Shown piece after piece: positions 52,749 through 61,852 of a stretch of 64,000 bases of DNA (its first letter is position 1; each line of letters begins with the position of its first letter). The position numbers and the translations under genes were made by a program. Source of the DNA: Bradyrhizobium sp. U87765 SZCCT0048 (GTDB lineage Bacteria > Pseudomonadota > Alphaproteobacteria > Rhizobiales > Xanthobacteraceae); the NCBI RefSeq assembly GCF_018131225.1, contig NZ_JAFCMM010000008.1, positions 1 through 64,000 on the forward strand, written 5' to 3'. The notes below the pieces were generated by a model that made no database searches, was not told the DNA's origin, and saw nothing but the letters and a program-made list of their open reading frames with translations.

Positions 52749-55700
52749 TGGCCCGTTCGCCCCGATCTCCCAATGGCAAGTCCTCGAAACAGGTCGATAC
52801 TCTCAAACATAACGAAGCCACGCGCCGAAACATTCCCACGGCGGAGATGGAGAGCTTCTTCCGGCGCGAGGAGGATTCGGCCCCGATGCCGCCGAAGCAC
52901 TATCCGCGTACCCGCCCGCTGACCGAGGGCGAGACGCGGACGGCCGAAGAGCCGCGCCAGCCGGAACTGATCTGGAGCGGCGCCAGGATCACCATCACCG
53001 ACGCGCAGATGAAGGAGTTGGCCGAGACCGGCTCGCTCACGCTTTCAGATGCACAGCTCGTCTGGCGCGGCAAGGACCGGCAGGACTGGAGCGACCTCGT
53101 CGTCAACGTGCCGCCGCTCTACATTCAGGAGAAGATCCACCCCAAGGCTATCATCGACGATCTGAAGCGCCGGACAGCGCAGACACGCGAGGCAACGACC
53201 GACGCGCCGGACCTGTTCGCAGACTTCAACGGTCTCGATCCCGAAGCGCGCGCCGAGTTCTATCAGCACGACCAGCACTGGTCGAACCGCATGATACTCG
53301 GCGACAGCCTCCAGGTGATGGCAAGCTTGTCCGAGCGCGAGAGCCTAAAGGGCAAGGTGCAGTGCATCTATTTCGACCCACCCTATGGCATCAGATTCAA
53401 CTCAAATTGGCAGGTGTCCACTCAAAGTCGTGATGTGAGAGACGGCAAGCAGACTGATATTTCTCGTGAGCCCGAGCAGGTCAAGGCGTTCCGCGACACC
53501 TGGAAGGATGGCATCCATAGCTATCTGACATATCTGCGCGATCGCCTGACCGCGATGCGAGATCTGCTGACGGACAGCGGCTCGATCTTCGTGCAGATCG
53601 GGGACGAGAACGTACACCGCGTAAGAGCAGTGATGGATGAGGTGTTTGGATCGGAGAACTGTGTCGTAGAAATCTTACAGAAGAAGAAGGGTGCCCAAAA
53701 GGGAAACTTTATTGACCCCGTTAATGATTACATATTGTGGTACTCTCGAAATCCTCGCCCTTCTGGCTTGCTCAAGTTCCGGCCTATATTTGAGCAGCGG
53801 GAAATCGACTCAGAAACCGTCGACGAGTTCTCAAAAATTGAGCTCCCCTCTGGCGAAATAATTAATCTAAAGGGATATTTGGATCGAGATGGAAACCTCT
53901 TGGATTTCAGACAGTATCCGGGACGCCTGAAGGCAGAATTTCCTGGAGGGCGTCTCCTGAGGCCTTGGCCGATCACAAATGGGGGCCACCGCGAAAATCA
54001 AATGGCGCCTGTCGTATTGAATGGCAAGCCCTATTCTCCTCCGCGCGACCGTTGCTGGAGCCACACATCCAGACCCCAAGAGCAGAGATTTTCTGGGATG
54101 GAGCGCGTTGCAGCGAGCGGGCGATTGATGGCTTCGTCGACCAGTCTCGATTTCAAGCGATATCTGGACGACTTTCCGTACAAGACAATTTCGAACTGGT
54201 GGGACGGACTCGGCGGGGCCGCCAATCCGATTTATGTAGTCCAGACCAACGAACGCATCTTGGAACGCCTCATTCTGATGACAACCGATCCTGGCGATCT
54301 TGTACTTGATCCCACATGCGGCTCGGGTACTACCGCTTATGTTGCGGAGCAATGGGGCCGTCGCTGGATCACGATCGACACCAGCCGCATCGCACTCGCA
54401 CTTGCTCGCACACGTCTCATGTCGGCGCGCTATCCTTGGTACCTTCTCGCTGACAGTAGAGAGGGACACTCCAAAGAGGCGGAACTAACCCAGCGCCCGC
54501 CTGCCGACACTTCGATCCATCATGACATACGACAGGGCTTCGTTTGCCGTCGCGCCACATACATCACCTCTGGACTGATCGCCAACAACCCGCTGATCGA
54601 CGATATTTGGAAGAAGTGGCAGGCGACGCTGGAGCCGCTTCGCGCTGCACTCAATACAGCCCTCCGCAAATCATACGAGGAATGGCAAATTCCGCGCGAC
54701 CTGCCCGCGGACGCGCCCGCTTCAGCCAAGGAAGCCCACGCAAAATGGTGGGAGGCGCGGATCGCCCGCCAGAAGGAAATCGACGCCTCCATCGCCGCGC
54801 GGGCCGACGTCGAATATCTCTACGACAAGCCTTACACGGACAATTCCCGCGTCCGCGTAGCCGGCCCGTTCACGGTCGAAAGCCTGTCGCCGCACCGTGC
54901 GCTGCCAGCGAGCGAACAAGAGCTGATCGACGACATCGAGGCCGCAGAGGGCCGGCGCTCGACCGCGGACGCGGATCTGGCGGGGCAGGACTTCGCGGCT
55001 ATCGTGATCGACTATCTCAAGGCCGAGGGCGTCAAGCAACAGGCCAAGGGCGACCGCATCACCTTCGAAAGCCTGACGCCTTGGCCGGGCAACTTCGTCG
55101 GTGCGAGCGGCACGTTCATTGAAGGTGAAAACGGCCCTGAGCGCCGGGCCGCGATCCTGATCGGCCCGGAATACGGCACTGTCGGCCGCCAGGACATCGT
55201 CGCGGCCGCCCGGGAAGCGGTGGATGCCCGCTTCGACGTGCTGATCGCCTGCGCCTTCAACTTCGACGCCCACTCTTCGGAGCTTGCAAGCCTGGGCAGC
55301 CTCAAGATCCTCAAGGCGCGCATCAACCCCGACATGCACATGTCGGACGAGCTCAAGAATACCGGGCGCGGCAACATGTTCGTCGTATTCGGCGAGCCTG
55401 ACGTCGAAATCATCGACGACGGCGGTTCTGACATCCGCGTAAAAGTGCATGGTGTCGACGTGTTCGATCCCAATACCGGGGAGATCCGCTCGAATGACAC
55501 AGCGGGCATTGCTGCCTGGTTCATCGACTCCGACTACAACGAGGAGAGCTTCTTCGTCCGCCACGCCTACTTCCTCGGCGCCAACGATCCCTACAAGAGC
55601 CTGAAGACGGCGCTCCAGGCCGAGGTCGACGAGGACGCCTGGGCGACGCTCTATTCCGACATCTCGCGCCCGTTCGAGCGGCCGAAGAACCGCCGCATCG

Positions 55701-55756
55701 CAGTGAAGGTCATCAACCACTTTGGCGACGAGGTGATGAAGGTGTTCGGGGTGTGA
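52748..55756 (+). CDS. Large beta-class adenine-N6 DNA methyltransferase (type III Mod-like)
   Basis: This 1002-residue protein has the beta-class order of motifs: DPPYGIRF at about 210-217 (motif IV) comes before DPTCGSGTT at about 521-529 (motif I, SAM binding). The target-recognition region lies between them. Type III Mod proteins are usually about 600-700 residues; the extra 300-plus C-terminal residues (IVIDYLKAEGVKQQAKGDR, ARINPDMHMSDELKNTGRGN, PFERPKNRRIAVKVINHFGDEVMKVFGV) resemble no nuclease that I can name. It should methylate host DNA and shield it. The segment 53640-54290 is much richer in A/T than the rest, a sign of exchanged recognition sequence. Confidence 0.88.
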   Translation: MARSPRSPNGKSSKQVDTLKHNEATRRNIPTAEMESFFRREEDSAPMPPKHYPRTRPLTEGETRTAEEPRQPELIWSGARITITDAQMKELAETGSLTLSDAQLVWRGKDRQDWSDLVVNVPPLYIQEKIHPKAIIDDLKRRTAQTREATTDAPDLFADFNGLDPEARAEFYQHDQHWSNRMILGDSLQVMASLSERESLKGKVQCIYFDPPYGIRFNSNWQVSTQSRDVRDGKQTDISREPEQVKAFRDTWKDGIHSYLTYLRDRLTAMRDLLTDSGSIFVQIGDENVHRVRAVMDEVFGSENCVVEILQKKKGAQKGNFIDPVNDYILWYSRNPRPSGLLKFRPIFEQREIDSETVDEFSKIELPSGEIINLKGYLDRDGNLLDFRQYPGRLKAEFPGGRLLRPWPITNGGHRENQMAPVVLNGKPYSPPRDRCWSHTSRPQEQRFSGMERVAASGRLMASSTSLDFKRYLDDFPYKTISNWWDGLGGAANPIYVVQTNERILERLILMTTDPGDLVLDPTCGSGTTAYVAEQWGRRWITIDTSRIALALARTRLMSARYPWYLLADSREGHSKEAELTQRPPADTSIHHDIRQGFVCRRATYITSGLIANNPLIDDIWKKWQATLEPLRAALNTALRKSYEEWQIPRDLPADAPASAKEAHAKWWEARIARQKEIDASIAARADVEYLYDKPYTDNSRVRVAGPFTVESLSPHRALPASEQELIDDIEAAEGRRSTADADLAGQDFAAIVIDYLKAEGVKQQAKGDRITFESLTPWPGNFVGASGTFIEGENGPERRAAILIGPEYGTVGRQDIVAAAREAVDARFDVLIACAFNFDAHSSELASLGSLKILKARINPDMHMSDELKNTGRGNMFVVFGEPDVEIIDDGGSDIRVKVHGVDVFDPNTGEIRSNDTAGIAAWFIDSDYNEESFFVRHAYFLGANDPYKSLKTALQAEVDEDAWATLYSDISRPFERPKNRRIAVKVINHFGDEVMKVFGV

Positions 55757-55758
55757 GC

Positions 55759-56634
55759 ATGCGGGGGCTGGTGATCCGCGAACCGTGGATCGGCAAGATC
55801 CTCGCCGGCACGAAAACATGGGAGATGCGATCACGGGTGACGCTGGTGCGCGGGGCCGTTGCCTTGATCCGCCAAGGCAGTGGCCTGGTCGTCGGAACGG
55901 CGAGCCTGATCGAATGCCTGCCCGCGCTGACGAAGGACAATTACCTGGACCATGCCGACCGGCATCAAATCCCCGGGGAAATGCTCGATGAGGTGATCGG
56001 CAACGGCTGGGTTCATCCCTGGGTTCTCTCCGACGCACACCCCTTGGCTTCCCCCATCCCCTATCAACACAAATCGGGCGCGGTGACGTTTGTCAGCCTG
56101 GACGAGGCCGTCGCCACTGCGATCCGATGCGAGAGCGGTCGCGCGATCGGAGAGCGAACCATTGCTGCATCCCGGACGCAGCCAGCGCGGGACCGTACAG
56201 CGGACCCCATGGTCGGTCGCGCCAAAGGCCCGCCCTCCGGCGACAACTCGGCGGGACTGGTGGGCAATGTCCCGGTTTTCGTGTTTCGAGCGGAGGCCGC
56301 TCAGGCTTATGGCATCCCAGCAGCCAGCGCAGGATTCGTGGTGCTCAAAGGCTCGACGGCCGTGCGTGAGGGCAGACCGGTGGCCAAACGTGACCGGCCC
56401 TTGCGCGACGAACTGCTTCGTTCCGGCGTACTCGCGCCCGACGCTGACCCCCGCCTCCTTCGCTTCACATCCGACTACGAATTCACAAGCCCGAGTTCCG
56501 CCGCGTGCATCGTCAAAGACGGCAATGCCAGCGGCCCCTCGTTATGGAAGAGCCACACGTCTGGCCTGTCGCTCAGAGACTATCTTGCCAGCACGCCGCA
56601 CGCCCAAGTCCGGTCGGGACCGCCCCAGCCATGA
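55759..56634 (+). CDS. ASCH-domain plus DUF4357 protein
   Basis: This 291-residue protein begins with an ASCH-like domain (residues 1-about 105: RGLVIREPWIGKILAGTKTWEMRS, then GTASLIECLPAL). ASCH domains bind RNA or modified bases; related proteins are deaminases or YTH/PUA-like readers. The C-terminal part (RDELLRSGVLAPDADPRLLRF and SPSSAACIVKDGNASGPSLWK) matches DUF4357, often attached to nucleases of defence loci. ATG 55759 lies 2 bases after the methyltransferase stop; a GTG at 55753 overlaps it. It could sense modified nucleotides (inference). Confidence 0.75.
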   Translation: MRGLVIREPWIGKILAGTKTWEMRSRVTLVRGAVALIRQGSGLVVGTASLIECLPALTKDNYLDHADRHQIPGEMLDEVIGNGWVHPWVLSDAHPLASPIPYQHKSGAVTFVSLDEAVATAIRCESGRAIGERTIAASRTQPARDRTADPMVGRAKGPPSGDNSAGLVGNVPVFVFRAEAAQAYGIPAASAGFVVLKGSTAVREGRPVAKRDRPLRDELLRSGVLAPDADPRLLRFTSDYEFTSPSSAACIVKDGNASGPSLWKSHTSGLSLRDYLASTPHAQVRSGPPQP

Positions 56635-58697
56635 ACTTCCTGATCGCCGACACCTTCACAGCTTCCTTCAATCGCCTGTCCGGCCCGGACCAGAAGGCGG
56701 TGAAGGCGAGCGTCTTCGATCTTCAGATAGACCCGGCCGGCAACGGTCTGCAGTTGCATCGTATCGATAAGAGCAAGGACCCGAATTTCTGGTCGGCTCG
56801 TGTCAATCGCGACATTCGCCTGATCGTTCATAAGACGGGCGACAGCCTGCTGGTCGCCTATGTCGGCCACCATGACGACGCCTATGCCTGGGCGGAACGC
56901 CGCCGCATCGAGGCGCATCCGCGCACCGGCGCCATTCAAATCGTGGAGGTGCGCGAGCGTGCGGAGGAAATCGCGCCACCGCCGAGGCTCGATTTCGTTT
57001 TTCCTCAGCCCGCCAACGGCGAGGACACGGCGGCGCCGGCGCTGTTCGCCTCCCTGGACGACGATGCCCTGCTGTCGATCGGCGTGCCTGCCGATTGGTT
57101 GGCCGACGTCCGAGCGGCGAGCGAAGACGGTTTCTTTGCGCTGACAGCCCACCTGCCGGCCGAAGCCTCCGAAGCCCTGCTCGAATATGCCGCCACCGGC
57201 AGGCTGGCTGCGTCTGCTCCGGCTCCGGCCATGGCCGATCCCTTCGCACATCCCGATGCGCTGCGGAGGATCAGGCTGATCGCCGATCAGGAGGAACTGG
57301 AGCAGGCGCTCGCCTTTGCCTGGGAGAAATGGGGCGTCTTCCTTCACCCCTCGCAGCGAGCGCTGGTCGAGCGTTCCTTCGCTGGGCCGGCGCGCGTCGC
57401 CGGGTCGGCCGGCACGGGCAAGACCATCGTGGCGATCCATCGCGCCGTCCGGCTCGCCCGCGACAATCCGAATACAAGGGTGCTGCTGGCCAGCTTCTCT
57501 CAGCCGCTGGCAGCGGAATTGGCGAAAAAGGTGTTGGTCCTTGCGCCGGAGACTGGCGGCATCGTCCCGCGGATCACCACGGCATCCTTTCAAAGCATCG
57601 CCGAGCAAATGTTTCAGCTCGAACATGGCGTGCGCCCCCGCATTGCCAGCGATGCCGTGCTGCGTGAGCGCCTTCGCGCGGCAGTCACATCCAAGGATCT
57701 CAAGGGTTTTTCCGAGCGCTTCCTCCTGTCGGAGTGGACCAACGTGGTCGATGCCTGGGGGCTCACGTCGCTCGAAGCCTATACAACCGTTCAGCGCATG
57801 GGACGCAAGAGCCGGCTCGGCCCCAATCAGCGCGCGCGCCTCTGGCCAGTTTTCCAGGCCATGCGCGATGCGCTAGTGGCGGAGCGCTATACAACATGGG
57901 CCAACGTCTTCACTGGTCTCGCCGACGCGCTGGCGAAGCGTGAGACCAAGCCGTTCGACCACATCGTCATTGACGAAGCCCAGGATCTGGCTCCAGCCGA
58001 GCTTCGATTTTTCGCAGCTTTGGCACCCGCAAAGCCGAATGGACTGTTCCTGTCAGGCGATGTCGGCCAGCGCATTTTCCAGCATCCGTTCTCGTGGGCG
58101 AGCCTTGGTGTCGACGTGCGGGGCCGATCCAACACACTCAAGGTCTGCTATCGTACATCGCAGCAAATCCGCCGCGCCGCCGACCGGCTGTTGCCAACGG
58201 TCCTGCGTGACACCGATGGGCTGGAGGACGAACGGAGTGGAATTGTTTCAGTCTTCGCCGGTCCCGCACCGGAGGTAAAATCCTTCGCTACCATTGCCGC
58301 GGAAGCGGACGCCGTCCGGCAAGCCGTCGAAGCATGGCTTGGCGAGGGGATCGCCGCCCGAGAGATTGGCCTCTTCGTCCGAACGTCGAAACTTATCACT
58401 CGTGCCAGGCATGCTCTTTCCGGCGTATCGGGAGCGCAGGACATTGTGACGGGCCCGATGAGTTTGGCGAAGGGATTGGAGTTTCGAGCCGTCGTCATCA
58501 TGGCCTGCGATCAGGGAATTCTGCCCCTCGACGAGCGGGTTGCCGGTGCGGCGGATGAAGCTGAGCTCGATGACATCTATGAGACCGAGCGGCGACTGCT
58601 CTATGTTGCCTGCACGCGGGCGCGAGAACATCTGCTTCTGACCGGAGTGGAGCCGACATCGGAGTATTTGAAAGACTTTTTGGCCGCAGTTGTCTGA
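56631..58697 (+). CDS. RelE/ParE-like domain fused to UvrD-type helicase
   Basis: This 688-residue protein has an N-terminal domain (residues 1-about 95: FNRLSGPDQKAVKASVFDLQ, WSARVNRDIRLIVHKTGDSLL, YVGHHDDAYAWAERR) with the fold pattern of RelE/ParE toxins. A linker and a superfamily 1 helicase follow: Walker A GSAGTGKT near 257-264, DEAQD at about 448, CYRTSQQIRRAA, and motif VI RRLLYVACTRAREHL. UvrD-like enzymes unwind DNA 3' to 5'. The fusion suggests the helicase guides or is gated by a toxin-like RNase or DNA-binding domain. It overlaps the ASCH gene by 4 bases and ends the operon. Confidence 0.82.
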   Translation: MNFLIADTFTASFNRLSGPDQKAVKASVFDLQIDPAGNGLQLHRIDKSKDPNFWSARVNRDIRLIVHKTGDSLLVAYVGHHDDAYAWAERRRIEAHPRTGAIQIVEVRERAEEIAPPPRLDFVFPQPANGEDTAAPALFASLDDDALLSIGVPADWLADVRAASEDGFFALTAHLPAEASEALLEYAATGRLAASAPAPAMADPFAHPDALRRIRLIADQEELEQALAFAWEKWGVFLHPSQRALVERSFAGPARVAGSAGTGKTIVAIHRAVRLARDNPNTRVLLASFSQPLAAELAKKVLVLAPETGGIVPRITTASFQSIAEQMFQLEHGVRPRIASDAVLRERLRAAVTSKDLKGFSERFLLSEWTNVVDAWGLTSLEAYTTVQRMGRKSRLGPNQRARLWPVFQAMRDALVAERYTTWANVFTGLADALAKRETKPFDHIVIDEAQDLAPAELRFFAALAPAKPNGLFLSGDVGQRIFQHPFSWASLGVDVRGRSNTLKVCYRTSQQIRRAADRLLPTVLRDTDGLEDERSGIVSVFAGPAPEVKSFATIAAEADAVRQAVEAWLGEGIAAREIGLFVRTSKLITRARHALSGVSGAQDIVTGPMSLAKGLEFRAVVIMACDQGILPLDERVAGAADEAELDDIYETERRLLYVACTRAREHLLLTGVEPTSEYLKDFLAAVV

Positions 58698-58754
58698 GGT
58701 CACTGCCAGCCGTAGAAAGAGCAATCTTGCATCACAGGCGGCGGCGGCTCAAAC

Positions 58755-61700
58755 CTACAGTTTGAGCGATCCGTCAGCCTGCCAGGGCGGCAGCGGAGCG
58801 CCATCCCGCGCGAACATCGCGGCCATCGCGCCCTTCACAGGATCAGCTGAAGCCGCGCTTGAGGCGTTGCCTTCAGCGACCATCCGCTGAAGTTCCGCGG
58901 CGTCGGCTTCTGTATCCCCCATGGGCCACAATGCGGATTCAGCCATGTTGCGCTTGCGCTGCATGAGGCTGTGCAGAAGACAATCGAAAGAATGCTCGCG
59001 ATAAGCTGCATGAACAGCCATCGGAACATGCACAGTTACCGGCTTCGTCTGCCCGATGCGATGCACCCGATCATTGCACTGCTCCTCGACGGCCGGATTC
59101 CACCAACGGGAGAGGTGGATGACATGGGTCGCAGCGGTCAACGTCAACCCGGTTCCAGCAGCCTTTGGCCCCAGGACGAGTAAATCGAAGCCGGCGCGCC
59201 CCTGCTGCGCCTGGAATCGATCGACGATCTCCTGCCGCTTTTTGATCGGCGTATCGCCATTGATGAGGTCGATCCCATCAAGACCGAACTGGGCTTTGAT
59301 CAATTCGATGAAGCGATACTGCATTCGCCGATGCTCGATGAAGACGAGCGCCCGCTCGGCCTTGCGCTCGATTGCCTTCAATATCTCGAACACAGCCTGC
59401 AGCCTTGCCGAAGCGGGAATGAAATCAGCATCTGACAACCCTTCGTCAAGGGACGGATGCACCGACACCGCTCGGATATGATGGAGCATTTTCAGGGCCG
59501 CACCGGCGCCGCCTTGGGCAAGCTTCAATTTTGCGTCATCATAAACGAGCGACTGATATTTCGGCATGAGTCTGGGATGGATCATGCGGGCTTTTTCAGG
59601 CAAGCCACTCTCGACATCCGACTTCAGCCTGCGCAAAGCAAGCGGCGGCAAGCCACCATGAGACTTGAATACTTTTTGATGTAGCTCTGACATGCCGTCT
59701 GCAGTTGGTACGCCATAGCGCTGCCTGAAGCCTTCGAGAGCATCCAGACAACCTGACGCGATCTGATCCATGACCGCCCAGAGATCCGCCGTACCGTTCT
59801 CAATCGGCGTTCCGGTCAAACCGATCCGGAAATCCGCATTGACGCCACGCGCGGCGAGCGCTCGCATGCTGAACGGGTTCTTCAGCGCCTGAATCTCGTC
59901 AAAAACAGCCGTGGCAAACCGAATCTTACCGAGTGAATGCTGATAATTCACGAGCGTTGTGTATGTAGTCAGCATCCAGAAGCGATGAGCACGCCTTTCC
60001 TGGATCGCCTCATGTAAAAATCCAAAATCAATTTTGGCTTCGCCACCGTCAATGTCGCGCCCCTGAAAACCAGAGAGCTTGCGCGCTCCAATGCCACTGC
60101 CGTAGAGCCGGATCAGATGACCAAGGCCCGGCTCCTCCAGATGCCTGGTTACTTCCTGCTCCCAATTGAGCAACAGTGAAGTCGGCGCGACAATGAGAAC
60201 CGGACCACGGTCTTCACTGCTGCTTTCCATGTGCGCCTTGAGCCAGGCGAGAAAACTGATCGTCTGCAGCGTCTTACCCAAGCCTTGCTCATCGGCATTG
60301 AGCACACCAGGCAGGCCGGCACTCCATGCTGCAATCTGCCAATCGAGGCTTTCCAGTTGGTGAGGCTTGAGGGGCGTACGAATGCCTGCAGGGTGATCTT
60401 CAGATACGGCGCGCTTCCGCGGCTTCAGCTTCGCGATCCAACGGAGCTCCGACTCATTCGTGATTGTTTCCAGGACCACCGGCCCTGCCGCTTCATTGAA
60501 GCCTTCGGGCTCGTCAGGAGCTGACTCGGGCTGCGACAACCGAGCATCAATTGCCGATACCGCCTCCGCTCTGGCGGGGATTTCGAGATCATCGGCTTGT
60601 ACAGATTCTTCGCCAGCCTCCATCGCCGCAGAGACTCGTTCTCGCAGCTCCTCCAGTTGCTCACTGGTGCTGTTCTGGAGATAGTCGGCGAAACGACGCG
60701 CGTAGTCCTCTGGAAGCCATGTCGTGAAGTTCTCGCTGCTCAAGACAGCGTCCTGCCCCTTGAAGACTTTCAGCCCGATGACCCGCTCCGAAAACTCCTT
60801 TGTTTCGATGAGAACTGGGCCAGCCGCCCGCTCTACTGCATCCTCGACGCCGATTGGATCCATTCCATCGAGTTCGCCTCGACGGCGGAGGGCTCTCTCG
60901 ATTGCCTCATCAATCTTCGGCCTCGGATTTCGAATGAACGCGGCCCGCTCATCGGTGGGGGCATGCTGCATCGACGCGATCGCCTCTAAAGCCGGCAACG
61001 CCGCACGGTCCACGACCAGGTAGCTCCCCGGGTTGATCCGGTATGCCGACATGGCCCCCCGATCCCGGACTCGCCGCTGAAAGATCTTCAACCTAGCTGG
61101 GTCCAATTCTCCGTGGCGCTCGCTCACATCACCATTGTCGGGCACCAGTCCTTGACTGGACAATCTCTCCGCAGAGAATGGTACAACCTCGAAATCAGTC
61201 CCGTCCTCGTTCGGCGAGAGAGAAAAGCCGTCGGTAAGCCGAACCTCGAGACCTGACAGAAAGTCGGTCATTGAAATGCGAGCGGCCGCATCCCGCGCGC
61301 TCATGTCGGCGCCAGGCTCCAGCGCGCGCCGAAACCTCGCCAAAGCCTCCCACTGCTCGGCATCGCCTGCCTCCGCCGTCAACTGTTCGGCAATCTCGAC
61401 GGCTTCGAGGAGCCATTCCGGCAGGCGACGGGGACCACTGGCTGTGTCAAGAATACAGCCAATACGGCGGGGATATTGCAGCTGGCCGTTCTTGACCCAC
61501 TGATATCGAAGCTTGAATGACCGTGAACCCAACACCCCTTCGGCATCGGTGCGGAAGATAAGATCCACGACCGGCGGCAATCCGATAATTCGCGCTGCTT
61601 TACCATCCAACCGCGCTGCGAGTCGGTGCGACATGCGAATCTCGTCGGATAGGATTGTCAGGGCCTCCGGGGCATCTTCAGCAAAGGCCTTTAAATCTCC

Positions 61701-61847
61701 AATCGCATACAGGAGATCCGCGTCGGCTGAGGAGAGCTTCCTAAGGTCCTTCTTACGCCCCGACATCAATCGGGCGAGCATCGCCCCCTTGGCACGCGGC
61801 AACTTCAGACTGACACCATCTTCCGAGTATGTGCAATCCAGATTCAT
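58755..61847 (-). CDS. zorD: Zorya protein ZorD (SNF2-family helicase)
   Basis: This 1030-residue protein has a large unique N-terminal half (about 1-490). A SNF2-type ATPase follows: LNADEQGLGKTLQTISFLAW around 512-531, DEIQALKNP near 648, LTGTPIEN, and the C-lobe with GTGLTLTAATHVIHLSRWWNPAVEEQCNDRVHRIGQ. ZorD is the effector of type I Zorya and degrades or translocates phage DNA. ATG 61847 has GGAGAGGA at suitable spacing, while longer in-frame starts overlap zorC. It ends 57 bases from the convergent UvrD-fusion gene. Confidence 0.9.
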   Translation of the reverse strand: MNLDCTYSEDGVSLKLPRAKGAMLARLMSGRKKDLRKLSSADADLLYAIGDLKAFAEDAPEALTILSDEIRMSHRLAARLDGKAARIIGLPPVVDLIFRTDAEGVLGSRSFKLRYQWVKNGQLQYPRRIGCILDTASGPRRLPEWLLEAVEIAEQLTAEAGDAEQWEALARFRRALEPGADMSARDAAARISMTDFLSGLEVRLTDGFSLSPNEDGTDFEVVPFSAERLSSQGLVPDNGDVSERHGELDPARLKIFQRRVRDRGAMSAYRINPGSYLVVDRAALPALEAIASMQHAPTDERAAFIRNPRPKIDEAIERALRRRGELDGMDPIGVEDAVERAAGPVLIETKEFSERVIGLKVFKGQDAVLSSENFTTWLPEDYARRFADYLQNSTSEQLEELRERVSAAMEAGEESVQADDLEIPARAEAVSAIDARLSQPESAPDEPEGFNEAAGPVVLETITNESELRWIAKLKPRKRAVSEDHPAGIRTPLKPHQLESLDWQIAAWSAGLPGVLNADEQGLGKTLQTISFLAWLKAHMESSSEDRGPVLIVAPTSLLLNWEQEVTRHLEEPGLGHLIRLYGSGIGARKLSGFQGRDIDGGEAKIDFGFLHEAIQERRAHRFWMLTTYTTLVNYQHSLGKIRFATAVFDEIQALKNPFSMRALAARGVNADFRIGLTGTPIENGTADLWAVMDQIASGCLDALEGFRQRYGVPTADGMSELHQKVFKSHGGLPPLALRRLKSDVESGLPEKARMIHPRLMPKYQSLVYDDAKLKLAQGGAGAALKMLHHIRAVSVHPSLDEGLSDADFIPASARLQAVFEILKAIERKAERALVFIEHRRMQYRFIELIKAQFGLDGIDLINGDTPIKKRQEIVDRFQAQQGRAGFDLLVLGPKAAGTGLTLTAATHVIHLSRWWNPAVEEQCNDRVHRIGQTKPVTVHVPMAVHAAYREHSFDCLLHSLMQRKRNMAESALWPMGDTEADAAELQRMVAEGNASSAASADPVKGAMAAMFARDGAPLPPWQADGSLKL

Positions 61848-61852
61848 TGCCG

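Noticed and set aside
54722..56038. 438-codon minus-strand frame opposite the methyltransferase and ASCH genes
   Set aside because: Spans two real plus-strand genes and has no motif.
47881..58697. BREX or DISARM system
   Set aside because: No PglZ, BrxC, BrxL, DrmA or DrmB-like protein is encoded; the methyltransferase is of the type III (beta) class.
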